This document shows positions 27,406 to 35,863 of a DNA stretch of 64,000 nucleotides, in pieces (the first letter of the stretch is position 1; each line of letters opens with the position of its first letter). Origin of the DNA: Gordonia jacobaea (GTDB lineage Bacteria; Actinomycetota; Actinomycetes; Mycobacteriales; Mycobacteriaceae); contig NZ_LDTZ01000018.1 of the NCBI RefSeq assembly GCF_001186365.1, forward strand, positions 310,001 through 374,000, given 5' to 3'. Under the pieces are notes generated by a model. The model made no database searches. It was not told the origin of the DNA and was given only the letters and a program-made list of their open reading frames with translations. Made by a program: the position numbers and the translations under genes.

Positions 27406-28917
27406 ATGGTCAATCTCATCGACCCCGTCGTGCGTCACGCGACGACACGGCCCGATGCGACCGCTCTTCTCGGTGACTCGACGTCACTGAACTACGGCGA
27501 GTTCTACGACGCGGCGTTGGCCTATGCCGGTGCGCTGCGTGATGCGGGCATCCGACGCGGAGACCGCGTGCTGCTCGCGGCACCGTCGGTCCCCGAGTTC
27601 GCGATTGCGTACATGGGCATTCAGGCACTCGGCGCCACCGTGATCACCGTCAACACGATGTCCACAAGCGCAGAGGTCGGCTACTTCCTGAGCAACTCCG
27701 AGGCGTCACTGGCCATCGGGCACGTCACGCTCGGCCCAGCAGTCGCCGACGCGGCAGCCGGGGCCGGTGTTCCCTCGTGGCAACTCGATGCCTCGGCGCT
27801 GAGTCCCGGCAACGTGACCGCGACACCGCTCGAGGCCCCCGTCGACCGTGCACCCGACGAGACCGCCGCCCTGCTCTACACCTCTGGCACCACCGGGAAG
27901 CCCAAAGGCGCCGAACTGACCGTCAAGAACCTCCTGTCGGCCGGAGAGGTGGCAGGCGAGGTCAGCCGGGGTACCGCAGACGACAGGCTGGGCACCGGAC
28001 TGCCGCTGTTCCACGTCTTCGGTCAGGCGTCGGTGATGATGGCGGCCTTCACCACGGGCGCATCGATGTCGCTGCTGAGTCGTTTCACACCGCGCGGAAT
28101 GATCGACATGCTCGCCCGCGATCGGCTGACAGTGCTGTGCGGCGTCCCGACCATGTGGAACGCGATGCTGCACGAGGCAACGGAAGCGGACGCCGAAGGG
28201 TTTGCACATCTGCGCGTTGCCGTCTCCGGCGGAGCGTCGCTTCCCGGGGAGATCGCACGCGCCTTCGAGGAGCGCTTCGGGTGCACCCTGCTCGAGGGTT
28301 ACGGGCTGACCGAGACCACCGCGATGGCGACGTTCAACGACATCGACCGCGGCGGAAAGATAGGCAGCACCGGCGCCGTGGTTCCGCGGATGCGCGTCGA
28401 GGTACGCGACGCCGACGGGGCCGTGTGCGCACCGGGCGTCGTCGGTGAGGTGTTCATCGCGGGCGACATGGTGTTCAAGGGTTACTGGCGCAATGAGGAG
28501 GCGACCGCCGCGGCACTGTCGCACGACGGTTGGTTCCGCACAGGCGATCTCGGCGAGATCGATGTCGACGGCGATCTGCGGATCGTCGACCGCGTCAAGG
28601 ATCTGATCATCCGTGGTGGTTACAACGTCTATCCCGGCGAGGTGGAGGAAATCCTCTATCAGCATCCCGATGTGGTCGAAGCCGCAGTCGTCGGCGTACC
28701 CGACAGCCACTACGGCGAAGAAGTCGCGGCGGTCGTCGTACTGACGGCGGGAGCAACGACCACTCACGACGACATCGAGTCGTGGTGCCGAGAGCGTCTG
28801 TCCGCCTACAAGATTCCCCGCATGGTCTTGTTCGTCGACGAGCTCCCCAAGGGATCGACCGGAAAGATCCTCAAACGCAACATCGATCGCACGGCCCTGA
28901 GGAGGACCACCGCATGA
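27406..28917 (+). CDS. Fatty-acid/aryl-type CoA ligase (FadD family)
   Basis: A 503-aa ANL-superfamily ligase. YTSGTTGKPKGAELT is the P-loop, EGYGLTETTAM the A5 motif, WFRTGDLGEID the A7 motif, and PKGSTGKILKR carries the catalytic Lys. It activates a carboxylic acid to its CoA thioester. ATG 27406 follows AAAGG and lies 47 bp after the MaoC gene; the stop overlaps the next gene (ATGA). A second ligase of the same regulon is at 33303, so the two may serve different chain lengths. Confidence 0.92.
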   Translation: MVNLIDPVVRHATTRPDATALLGDSTSLNYGEFYDAALAYAGALRDAGIRRGDRVLLAAPSVPEFAIAYMGIQALGATVITVNTMSTSAEVGYFLSNSEASLAIGHVTLGPAVADAAAGAGVPSWQLDASALSPGNVTATPLEAPVDRAPDETAALLYTSGTTGKPKGAELTVKNLLSAGEVAGEVSRGTADDRLGTGLPLFHVFGQASVMMAAFTTGASMSLLSRFTPRGMIDMLARDRLTVLCGVPTMWNAMLHEATEADAEGFAHLRVAVSGGASLPGEIARAFEERFGCTLLEGYGLTETTAMATFNDIDRGGKIGSTGAVVPRMRVEVRDADGAVCAPGVVGEVFIAGDMVFKGYWRNEEATAAALSHDGWFRTGDLGEIDVDGDLRIVDRVKDLIIRGGYNVYPGEVEEILYQHPDVVEAAVVGVPDSHYGEEVAAVVVLTAGATTTHDDIESWCRERLSAYKIPRMVLFVDELPKGSTGKILKRNIDRTALRRTTA

Positions 28918-29921
28918 GTGCAGTCAACCGCCAGATCAGACTCGCAGCACGACCCACGGGTGAGATCGACGAGAACACATTCACCGTCACCGAGGAACCG
29001 ATCCCACAACCGTCGGCGGGCGAGTTCGTTGTCGCCGTCGACTATGTCTCGGTCGATCCCGCCATGCGCGGTTGGCTCGACGACGTGCCGTCGTACATCC
29101 CTCCGGTGGGCATCGGCGAGGTGATGCGCGCACACGCCGTCGGCACCGTCGTGGCGTCGGAGAATGACAAGTACCCCGTGGACACCGTGGTGTCCGGACC
29201 GTTCGGTGCGCAGGAGTACGCCGTGTCCGACGGCCACGACATCATGGTGGTCGATACCGATCTCGCGCCCGCACCGACCTGGCTCGGCGCGCTCGGATTC
29301 CCCGGGATGACAGCGTATTTCGGGCTGCTCGACGTCGCACAGACGAAGCCTGGCGACACCGTGCTGATTTCGGGCGCGGCGGGCGCCGTCGGCAGCGTCG
29401 CCGGGCAGATCGCAAAGCTGATGGGCTGCAGGGTGATCGGGGTGGCCGGTGGCGAGCGCAAGTGCTCATGGCTGACCGACGAACTCGGATTCGACGCTGC
29501 CATCGACTACAAGCAGGGTTCCATCGGCAGGCCGCTGCGTGCGGCCGCTCCTGAGGGCGTCGATGTGTACTTCGACAATGTCGGCGGCGATATCCTCAAT
29601 TCGGCTCTGGCACAGTTGCGTACGCACGCGCGCGTGGCGATCTGCGGAGCCATCTCGGGCTACAACGCCACGACACCACCGCCCGGACCGTCGCGCTACC
29701 TGTCGCTGTTGATCAACCGCGCATCGATGGCGGGATTCATCATCTTCGACTACCGGCGTCGCTACCCGGAGGCCCAGGCCGCATTGCAGGCCTGGATTCG
29801 GTCGGGTCAGATCACCGCGGCCGAGCAGGTCGAAAAGGGCGACATCACCGCGTTCGGCGACACGCTCGCCATGCTGTTCTCGGGCGCCAACACGGGCAAG
29901 CTGGTGTTGCAGATCCGCTAG
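28914..29921 (+). CDS. NADP-dependent MDR oxidoreductase (2-alkenal/enone reductase type)
   Basis: A 335-aa zinc-free MDR of the leukotriene-B4 dehydrogenase/CurA group. SVDPAMRGWL at the N-terminus, ISGAAGAVGSVAGQIAKLMG as the NADP loop, and VDVYFDNVGGDILN are diagnostic. Members reduce the C=C bond of enones or enals. It overlaps the CoA-ligase gene by four bases and ends just before a long palindromic terminator. Confidence 0.9.
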   Translation: MSAVNRQIRLAARPTGEIDENTFTVTEEPIPQPSAGEFVVAVDYVSVDPAMRGWLDDVPSYIPPVGIGEVMRAHAVGTVVASENDKYPVDTVVSGPFGAQEYAVSDGHDIMVVDTDLAPAPTWLGALGFPGMTAYFGLLDVAQTKPGDTVLISGAAGAVGSVAGQIAKLMGCRVIGVAGGERKCSWLTDELGFDAAIDYKQGSIGRPLRAAAPEGVDVYFDNVGGDILNSALAQLRTHARVAICGAISGYNATTPPPGPSRYLSLLINRASMAGFIIFDYRRRYPEAQAALQAWIRSGQITAAEQVEKGDITAFGDTLAMLFSGANTGKLVLQIR

Positions 29922-29935
29922 TACCCGCTGGAACG

Positions 29936-29979
29936 AAACCCAGAGCGGGGGAGGAAATTTCCTCCCCCGCTCTGGGTTT
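29936..29979. terminator. 44-bp perfect palindrome, bidirectional terminator
   Basis: A perfect 22-bp-per-arm palindrome around AAATTT, GC-rich in the middle of each arm, with AAA and TTT at its ends so that either transcript finishes in U residues. It separates the convergent MDR and acyl-CoA carboxylase genes. Confidence 0.9.
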
Positions 29980-30006
29980 TGTGGTGCTGTTGTAGTTGTG
30001 TCGCTC

Positions 30007-33000
30007 TTACTGGTGTCGCTGACGACCGAGCTGACGAATCCAGGCCCGTGAGTCGGCGGGGTCGATCACGTCGTCGAGTTCGAAGGTCGTGGCCGAGTGC
30101 AGCGCCTTGCCGTGTTCGTACGCCTTCGCCACCAACTCGGCGAACAACGCGTCCCGCTCGGCAGGATCGTCGATCGCCTCGAGTTCCTTTCGGAATCCCA
30201 GTCGTACCGAGCCCTCCAGTCCCATCGGACCGATCTCGCCGGTCGGCCACGCGACGGTGAACTGCGGTGCGTGGAATGAACCGCCCGCCATCGCCATCGC
30301 CCCGAGCCCGTAGCCCTTGCGTAGGATGATCGTTCCCAACGGCACCGTCAGCCGCGCACCCGCGACGAACAACCGCGAGAACCGCCGCACGGTCGCGTGC
30401 TCCTCGGACTCAGGCCCCACCATGAATCCCGGTGTGTCGCACAGGGTCACCACCGGGAGCCTGTGCGCTTCGCACATTTCCAGGAAGTCGGCAGCCTTGT
30501 CGGCGGCCTCCGCGTCGATCGCGCCACCGAGGTGCGCACTCGAGTTCGCGACCACCCCGTATGCCACGCCTTCGACTCGGATCAGCGCGGTGACGACTCC
30601 CATGCCGTAGTCAGCCCGCACCTCGAGCGTCGAGGCGGGATCCGCAATGGAGTCGATCGCCTCGCGAACGTCGTAGGCGCGCAGTCGATTCTCGGGGACC
30701 ACGTGTCGGGAGAGCCTGGTGTCCGGCGCGTCCCAGTAGACGACGTCGCCCTGGAAGTACGCCAGGTATCGACGAGCCAGATCGACGGCGTCGGCTTCGT
30801 CGCGCGCCGCGATGTGTACGACGCCGTTGCGACGCTGAAGCTCGACCGGACCGATGTCCTCGGGGCGGAAGACACCAAGACCGCCGCCCTCGACCATCGC
30901 CGGACCGCCCATGCCGATGTTGGCCTCGGGTGTGGCGATGAGGACGTCGCACGCTCCGGCGAGTGCGGCGTTGCCCGCGAAGCACCGTCCCGAGACAACA
31001 GCGATCGTCGGGACCCGACCGCGCAACGAGGCCATCTCGCGGAACGTGTTGAGCTCCAAGCCCGCCGCGCCGTTGGCATCGGTATCGCCCGGCCGGCCTC
31101 CACCGCCCTCGGCGAAAAGCACCAGCGGAACGTTCTTGCGCTTGGCCAACTCGATCAGCCGATCGGTCTTGGCGTGGTTACGCAATCCCTGCGTGCCCGC
31201 AAGCACCGTGTAGTCGTACGAGATCACCACAGCTTCAGCAGCTTTGGCACCAAACCGGTCGGCGCCGATCGTCGCGACGCCGCCGACCAGTCCGTCCGCG
31301 GGAGTGTTCGCGACGAGATCTTCTTCGGTGCGGCGCGTGCGCTGGGCTGCAAGAGCCAAGGCCCCGTACTCGACAAAGCTGTCCTCGTCGACGAGGTCGG
31401 TGATGTTCTCGCGAGCGGTACGTCGACCGATTCGGTGGCGCTTGGCAACCGCGTCGGGACGCGCGGCGTCCAGCGTCACCTCGTGCCGCGCGTTGATCTC
31501 GGCGAGATCGGGCCGGATGTGGTCCGGGTCGATCTCAGCGCGAGTCTCGACATCTGCATCACCGCCGGCGGCTCCGATGACCGCCAACGGTTGACCGGTT
31601 GCGACGGCCTGACCCGGTTCGACCAGCGCCCGGATCAGTGTTGCCGCGGTGGGCATCGACACGGTGTGCTGCATCTTCATCGCTTCCAGCACGACGAGTG
31701 CCGTACCGGGCGCTGCGGCGACGCCCGCCTCCGCCACCTCGACGACCACGCCCGACATCGGGGCCACCAGCACGTCCTCGCCGTCGGCGAGTTCGACGTC
31801 GAGGACCGGTGCCGCGGCGTCGTCGGCGATCGGCGCGGCCGCGCCTGCGGTGTCGAAATCGGTTGCGCGCGCGACGAGTTCGTCGATTTGTTCGCCGAGG
31901 TATCTCGTCGTGACCGAGCCTGCGCCGAATGTCTTGTCGCCGAGTATCGCGCGTAGCAGGCCGACGTTGGTCGCGACGCCGTCGATGACGAATTCGCCCA
32001 ACGCATCGGCGGTCTTGCGCGTCGCGATGGTGAAGTCACCCCGCGCGGTGTGGCCGATCACCTTGGCGAGCAACGAATCGTAGCGCGGGCTCGTCGTGAG
32101 ACCCGGCCGCCCGAACGTGTCCACCCGTACCCCGGGTCCCGTTGGCGCAGAGAACGATCGCAACGTGCCCGATTGCGGCACTGTTGTGCCATCCGGGGTT
32201 GTGGTCTCCATGTTCACGCGAGCCTGGATCGCGACACCGGCCGTATCCACGGGTGTTCCGGTCACGGCTTCACCGTCGGAGGTGATGCCCGCGGGTAGCC
32301 CCAGCTCTCCGAAGCGCCGGTCTGCGGCGATGGCCAACCCGATCTCGACGAGGTCGCAACCGGTCACCTCTTCGGTGATGGTGTGCTCCACCTGAATTCG
32401 CGGATTGACCTCGAGGAAAACGAACCGATCGCCCGCGACGAGGAACTCGACCGTCGCCAGCCCGCGATATCCATTGGCGGCACACAGCCGTGCCGCGCAC
32501 GCGTGCAGTCCGGCACGCATCTCGTCGGAGAGATGTTGTGCCGGTGCGATCTCGATGAGCTTCTGATGTCTGCGCTGCACACTGCAGTCGCGATCACCGA
32601 GCGCGAGTGCTGTTGTTCCTGACGCCCCAGTTCCTGAAGCTCCTGTCCCCGAGGCGGACTCCGCCGAGATGATCTGCACCTCGATGTGCCGCGCCGAACC
32701 GCAGAGTTCCTCGGCGAACAGGTCCGCGTTGCCGAATCCTGCCTGCGCCTCTGCGGCACATGCCTTCATCGCGTCGGCGATCTGGTCGGCAGAGGTGACC
32801 TCGCGCATGCCTCGACCGCCACCGCCTGCAACCGCTTTGATCATCACGCCCGACGGGTGTGCGGCAAGCAGTTGGGCGACCTGCGCCTCGTCGACACCGC
32901 TCTCGGTGGCGTCGAGTACGGGTACATCTGCGGCGATCGCTGCTCGTCTGGCCGACGCCTTGTCGCCGAACGTCTCGAGAGCCTCCGCCGACGGACCGAC

Positions 33001-33306
33001 GAACCGTAGCCCTGCGGCAGCGCAGGCACGCGCCAAACGTGGCTCCTCGCTGAGGAATCCGTATCCGGGATGAATAAACGTGGCCCCGGTGCGCTGTGCG
33101 GCGTCGATGATCGCGTCGACGTCGAGGTACGCCTGCGCCCCGACGCCCTCGAGCGCGACGGCCTCGTCGGCGGCACTGACGTGTGGTGACTGCGCGTCGT
33201 CGGCGGCATACACCGCGACGACGCGATGCCCGGTTTCCCGCGCGGTGCGGATGATGCGGAGTGCGATCTCCCCGCGGTTCGCCACGAGGACGGTTGCTGA
33301 ACTCAT
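30007..33306 (-). CDS. Single-chain multidomain acyl-CoA carboxylase (BC-BCCP-CT)
   Basis: A 1,099-aa enzyme with all functions in one chain. The biotin carboxylase domain spans about 1-470 (ANRGEIALRI, ATP-grasp loop AGGGGRGM at ~160-167, RDCSVQRRHQK). Biotin is carried on Lys544 in EAMKMQ, and the carboxyltransferase fills about 600-1,099. This layout matches the long-chain acyl-CoA carboxylase described from Mycobacterium avium subsp. paratuberculosis, not the usual split AccA/AccD subunits. It carboxylates an acyl- or enoyl-CoA with ATP and bicarbonate. A Ser-Gly-Thr-Ala repeat at ~217-232 enlarges a BC loop. ATG 33306 overlaps the stop of the ligase gene (ATGA). Confidence 0.9.
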   Translation of the reverse strand: MSSATVLVANRGEIALRIIRTARETGHRVVAVYAADDAQSPHVSAADEAVALEGVGAQAYLDVDAIIDAAQRTGATFIHPGYGFLSEEPRLARACAAAGLRFVGPSAEALETFGDKASARRAAIAADVPVLDATESGVDEAQVAQLLAAHPSGVMIKAVAGGGGRGMREVTSADQIADAMKACAAEAQAGFGNADLFAEELCGSARHIEVQIISAESASGTGASGTGASGTTALALGDRDCSVQRRHQKLIEIAPAQHLSDEMRAGLHACAARLCAANGYRGLATVEFLVAGDRFVFLEVNPRIQVEHTITEEVTGCDLVEIGLAIAADRRFGELGLPAGITSDGEAVTGTPVDTAGVAIQARVNMETTTPDGTTVPQSGTLRSFSAPTGPGVRVDTFGRPGLTTSPRYDSLLAKVIGHTARGDFTIATRKTADALGEFVIDGVATNVGLLRAILGDKTFGAGSVTTRYLGEQIDELVARATDFDTAGAAAPIADDAAAPVLDVELADGEDVLVAPMSGVVVEVAEAGVAAAPGTALVVLEAMKMQHTVSMPTAATLIRALVEPGQAVATGQPLAVIGAAGGDADVETRAEIDPDHIRPDLAEINARHEVTLDAARPDAVAKRHRIGRRTARENITDLVDEDSFVEYGALALAAQRTRRTEEDLVANTPADGLVGGVATIGADRFGAKAAEAVVISYDYTVLAGTQGLRNHAKTDRLIELAKRKNVPLVLFAEGGGGRPGDTDANGAAGLELNTFREMASLRGRVPTIAVVSGRCFAGNAALAGACDVLIATPEANIGMGGPAMVEGGGLGVFRPEDIGPVELQRRNGVVHIAARDEADAVDLARRYLAYFQGDVVYWDAPDTRLSRHVVPENRLRAYDVREAIDSIADPASTLEVRADYGMGVVTALIRVEGVAYGVVANSSAHLGGAIDAEAADKAADFLEMCEAHRLPVVTLCDTPGFMVGPESEEHATVRRFSRLFVAGARLTVPLGTIILRKGYGLGAMAMAGGSFHAPQFTVAWPTGEIGPMGLEGSVRLGFRKELEAIDDPAERDALFAELVAKAYEHGKALHSATTFELDDVIDPADSRAWIRQLGRQRHQ

Positions 33307-35027
33307 GCTTTGCCAACCTTCGCGAAGAGATCGCCCTTGCGGACCTTGCCCGTCGCGGTCATCGGAAGTTGTTCGATGATCTCGACCTCGGGCACCTTGT
33401 AGCCTGCCATGTTCTGTCGAGCCCATGCGACGATCTCGTCGGCCGTGAGCTTCTCTCCGCCGCGTAGTTGCACAAATGCGAAGGCGATCTGACCTCGTCG
33501 TCGATCCGGTTTGGGTACCACCGCAGCCTTGTCGACGGCCGGATGAAGCATCAGCAGCGACTCGACCTCGGAGGGGAAGACGCTCATGCCGTTGGTCTTG
33601 ATCATCTCTTTGTTGCGCGCCAGGTAGTGCAGCGCTCCGCGGTCACTGAACTTGCCGAAATCGCCTGTCTGGAGCCAACCGTCGCGCAATGCGTCGGCAG
33701 TAGCCTCGGGATTGCGGTGGTAGCCGAGCATCACCGACGGACTACGCACGATGATCTGACCCTCGCTACCGAGCGGAACCGGATTGCCATCGGCGTCGAC
33801 GATCAGGATGTCGGTTCCGGGAACGGGCACGCCGCAGAACACCGGGTCGCCCAACAGATCGTAGTCGTCGGCGGAATAGCCAAGCGTGATGGTGTCCGCG
33901 GTGTGCGTTTCGGTCATCCCGTAGCTGCCTTCGCGCAACGTGTTCCCGGTCGCCTCACGCCAGCGAGCCCGGACCGTCGGGTCGAGTTTGGACACAAACG
34001 ACACCGCGAGCGGGTTGGTCAACGATGTGAGGTCGTGCGTCGAAAAGTCTTCGCGCTCCATCAATTCGATGTAGTTGTCGACGGTGCCGATCATCGAATC
34101 CACGCGATAGTTCTCGATGCTGTCGAGTACGACACGCGCGTCCCATCTCGTCAGCAAGACGACGGTGTCGCCGTTCACCAGCGGGACCAGGATGCCGGTG
34201 TCCTCCCCTGCGATCCAGAACACCGGCATGAAAACCAGCGACGCGCCATGCACGGCCCCGACCCGACGACCATGGGCCGCAGTCGCCGTCACGGCGGTGT
34301 AGAGCATGTGCGCCTGAGTGTGCTGACAGCCCTTGGGCATTCCGGTCGTCCCGCCCGTATAGTTCAGCGCGGCAAGACGATCGGGGTCGACCTCCGGGAA
34401 GTCGGCAGGCGCAGGCGTTGCGACGATCCGAGCCCAGTCCGTCTCCTGCCCGGTGCGCTCGAACGGCGCGTCGGGACTGTCCGCGAGCAGCATGTCGGAG
34501 GGATCCGTCGTCGCGACGACGCGCACCTGAGTGCGATCGCGAACCGCGTCGACGAGGCCGGCGAGCGCGGGTTGGGTCAGCACCACACTCACCTCGGCGT
34601 CGGCGAGTTCATGAGCGAGTTCGTGCTCGCGCAGCATCGGATTCACGGGCACATGGACGGCACCCAGTTTGAGGATCGCGAGCATCGTGATGTGGAACTG
34701 CGGACAGTTGCCCAGGTACAGGCCAACGCTGTCGCCGACGCCAATCCCCTGAGCGCGTAGCCAGCCGGCGACGCTGTCGGATAGTGCGTCGTATTCGGCA
34801 TAGGTGATCTCGCGTCCATAGAAGGCGATCGCGACCGCAGCGGGAGTCTCGCGTGCCCAGTGCCGCAGGTAACCGACGATGCCCTGCGCGTCGACCGAGG
34901 ATTCCACGGTCCGCGGGACGTCGACCGGCCAGTGCGCCTGCTGGACGCGGCCGACCTCGGCCAACGCGCTCTCGAGCGGGTCGTCGACTGCTGGTGTCGG
35001 CGAGGTGGTCGTCGTTGAGGTGTTCAC
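33303..35027 (-). CDS. AMP-dependent acyl-CoA ligase
   Basis: A 574-aa ANL ligase. YTGGTTGMPKGC is the P-loop, EGSYGMTETHTAD the A5 region, LQTGDFGKFSD the A7 motif, and PMTATGKVRKGD carries the catalytic Lys. GTG 35027 follows GAGGAG; a longer frame to 35090 lacks a ribosome-binding site. It is translationally coupled to the carboxylase gene, so the acyl-CoA it makes may feed carboxylation directly or after one oxidation cycle. It lies 100 bp after the HAD gene. Confidence 0.9.
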   Translation of the reverse strand: MNTSTTTTSPTPAVDDPLESALAEVGRVQQAHWPVDVPRTVESSVDAQGIVGYLRHWARETPAAVAIAFYGREITYAEYDALSDSVAGWLRAQGIGVGDSVGLYLGNCPQFHITMLAILKLGAVHVPVNPMLREHELAHELADAEVSVVLTQPALAGLVDAVRDRTQVRVVATTDPSDMLLADSPDAPFERTGQETDWARIVATPAPADFPEVDPDRLAALNYTGGTTGMPKGCQHTQAHMLYTAVTATAAHGRRVGAVHGASLVFMPVFWIAGEDTGILVPLVNGDTVVLLTRWDARVVLDSIENYRVDSMIGTVDNYIELMEREDFSTHDLTSLTNPLAVSFVSKLDPTVRARWREATGNTLREGSYGMTETHTADTITLGYSADDYDLLGDPVFCGVPVPGTDILIVDADGNPVPLGSEGQIIVRSPSVMLGYHRNPEATADALRDGWLQTGDFGKFSDRGALHYLARNKEMIKTNGMSVFPSEVESLLMLHPAVDKAAVVPKPDRRRGQIAFAFVQLRGGEKLTADEIVAWARQNMAGYKVPEVEIIEQLPMTATGKVRKGDLFAKVGKA

Positions 35028-35127
35028 AGTGCATCTCCTCGGATTTCGATCATGCGTCCACGCGGTGGACATCTGCGGTGCCGACATCACGGTCCGACCT
35101 CGACACAGTTGGCTGCCTACAAAGAAC

Positions 35128-35784
35128 TCATGCGGTTGCGGGCAGCCCGAACGTCTCGCTCAGTTGCCTCGCGGTGTCAGCGCCGTCGGTATGGAGGACC
35201 CCCGCGATCCCGAGCTTCGCTGCACCGTCGAGGTTCTGTTGGAGGTCGTCGATCATCACCGATTCGTGCGGGGCCACTCCGAGCCTTTCGCACGCGATCT
35301 CGAAGATCCGACGCGATGGCTTGCGTATCCCGACCTCTGAGGAGATGACGACGACATCCGCGAGCTCACTCAAGTCGAAACCCGCATAGGTATCTCGTCC
35401 GAATGCGTTGGACACCAGGGCAACCGGAACCGATGCAGCGCGCAGCCTGCTCAGCATCGCGACCGTCTCGTCGTCACGCTCGAGTCGATGCTGCATTCTC
35501 GCGGAGAGTCCTTCGGAGGAGACAGTCACGCCATGCGCCCCGAGCCGGGCGGCGAAACCCACATCGAAGGTCTCGGCGTCGATCCGACCTGCTTCATGAT
35601 CGGCGAGCAACGTGCGCGATTGCTCGTCGTGTCCGAGCAGATGCAGCGGCAGGTCGCGGTCACCGATCTCGGTGCCGAAGCCGCGGAACGCGTCGAGCAC
35701 GCTGGTGGTCACCACTCCCCCGAAGTCGACGAGTACGGCTGATCGCGTAGTTGAACTCGATCGCACAGTTGAACTTGAGGTCAT
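35128..35784 (-). CDS. HAD superfamily hydrolase
   Basis: A 218-aa HAD-IA-type protein. Motif I is DFGGVV, motif II is VSNAFG, the Lys is in GIRKPSRRIFE, and motif IV is VMIDDLQQN. Many HADs with this DFGGV motif sit in acyl-CoA clusters; the substrate is unknown. The start is uncertain: GTG 35802, ATG 35784 and GTG 35766 are in frame and none has a ribosome-binding site, which points to a leaderless message. Operator B overlaps the ATG 35784 and lies right behind GTG 35766. It leads the ligase-carboxylase group. Confidence 0.75.
   Translation of the reverse strand: MTSSSTVRSSSTTRSAVLVDFGGVVTTSVLDAFRGFGTEIGDRDLPLHLLGHDEQSRTLLADHEAGRIDAETFDVGFAARLGAHGVTVSSEGLSARMQHRLERDDETVAMLSRLRAASVPVALVSNAFGRDTYAGFDLSELADVVVISSEVGIRKPSRRIFEIACERLGVAPHESVMIDDLQQNLDGAAKLGIAGVLHTDGADTARQLSETFGLPATA
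35741..35776. repeat. Two 18-bp direct repeats running into operator B
   Basis: Units 35741-35758 and 35759-35776 share GATCGC-N2-AGTTGAACT with three differences. The second copy supplies the left half-site of operator B, so the first is an extra half-site within the start region of the HAD gene. Confidence 0.6.
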
Positions 35785-35790
35785 ATTCAA
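35769..35790. promoter_or_regulatory. 22-bp palindromic operator B
   Basis: It has the same design as operator A: TTGAA and TTCAA arms around TGA-N2-TCA. It overlaps the start region of the HAD gene, at the head of the HAD-ligase-carboxylase group. Confidence 0.7.
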
Positions 35791-35817
35791 TTTGTAACAC
35801 ACGACACGTCCCCAACA

Positions 35818-35854
35818 ACAGAGCTGCCCACCTCACAAAGGTGGGCAGCTCTGT
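35818..35854. terminator. Hairpin terminator downstream of the MFS gene
   Basis: A perfect 16-bp stem (ACAGAGCTGCCCACCT and its complement) encloses a five-base loop. It begins 10 bp past the MFS stop on the minus strand and isolates that gene from the HAD promoter. Confidence 0.85.
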
Positions 35855-35863
35855 CGTCGTGAG

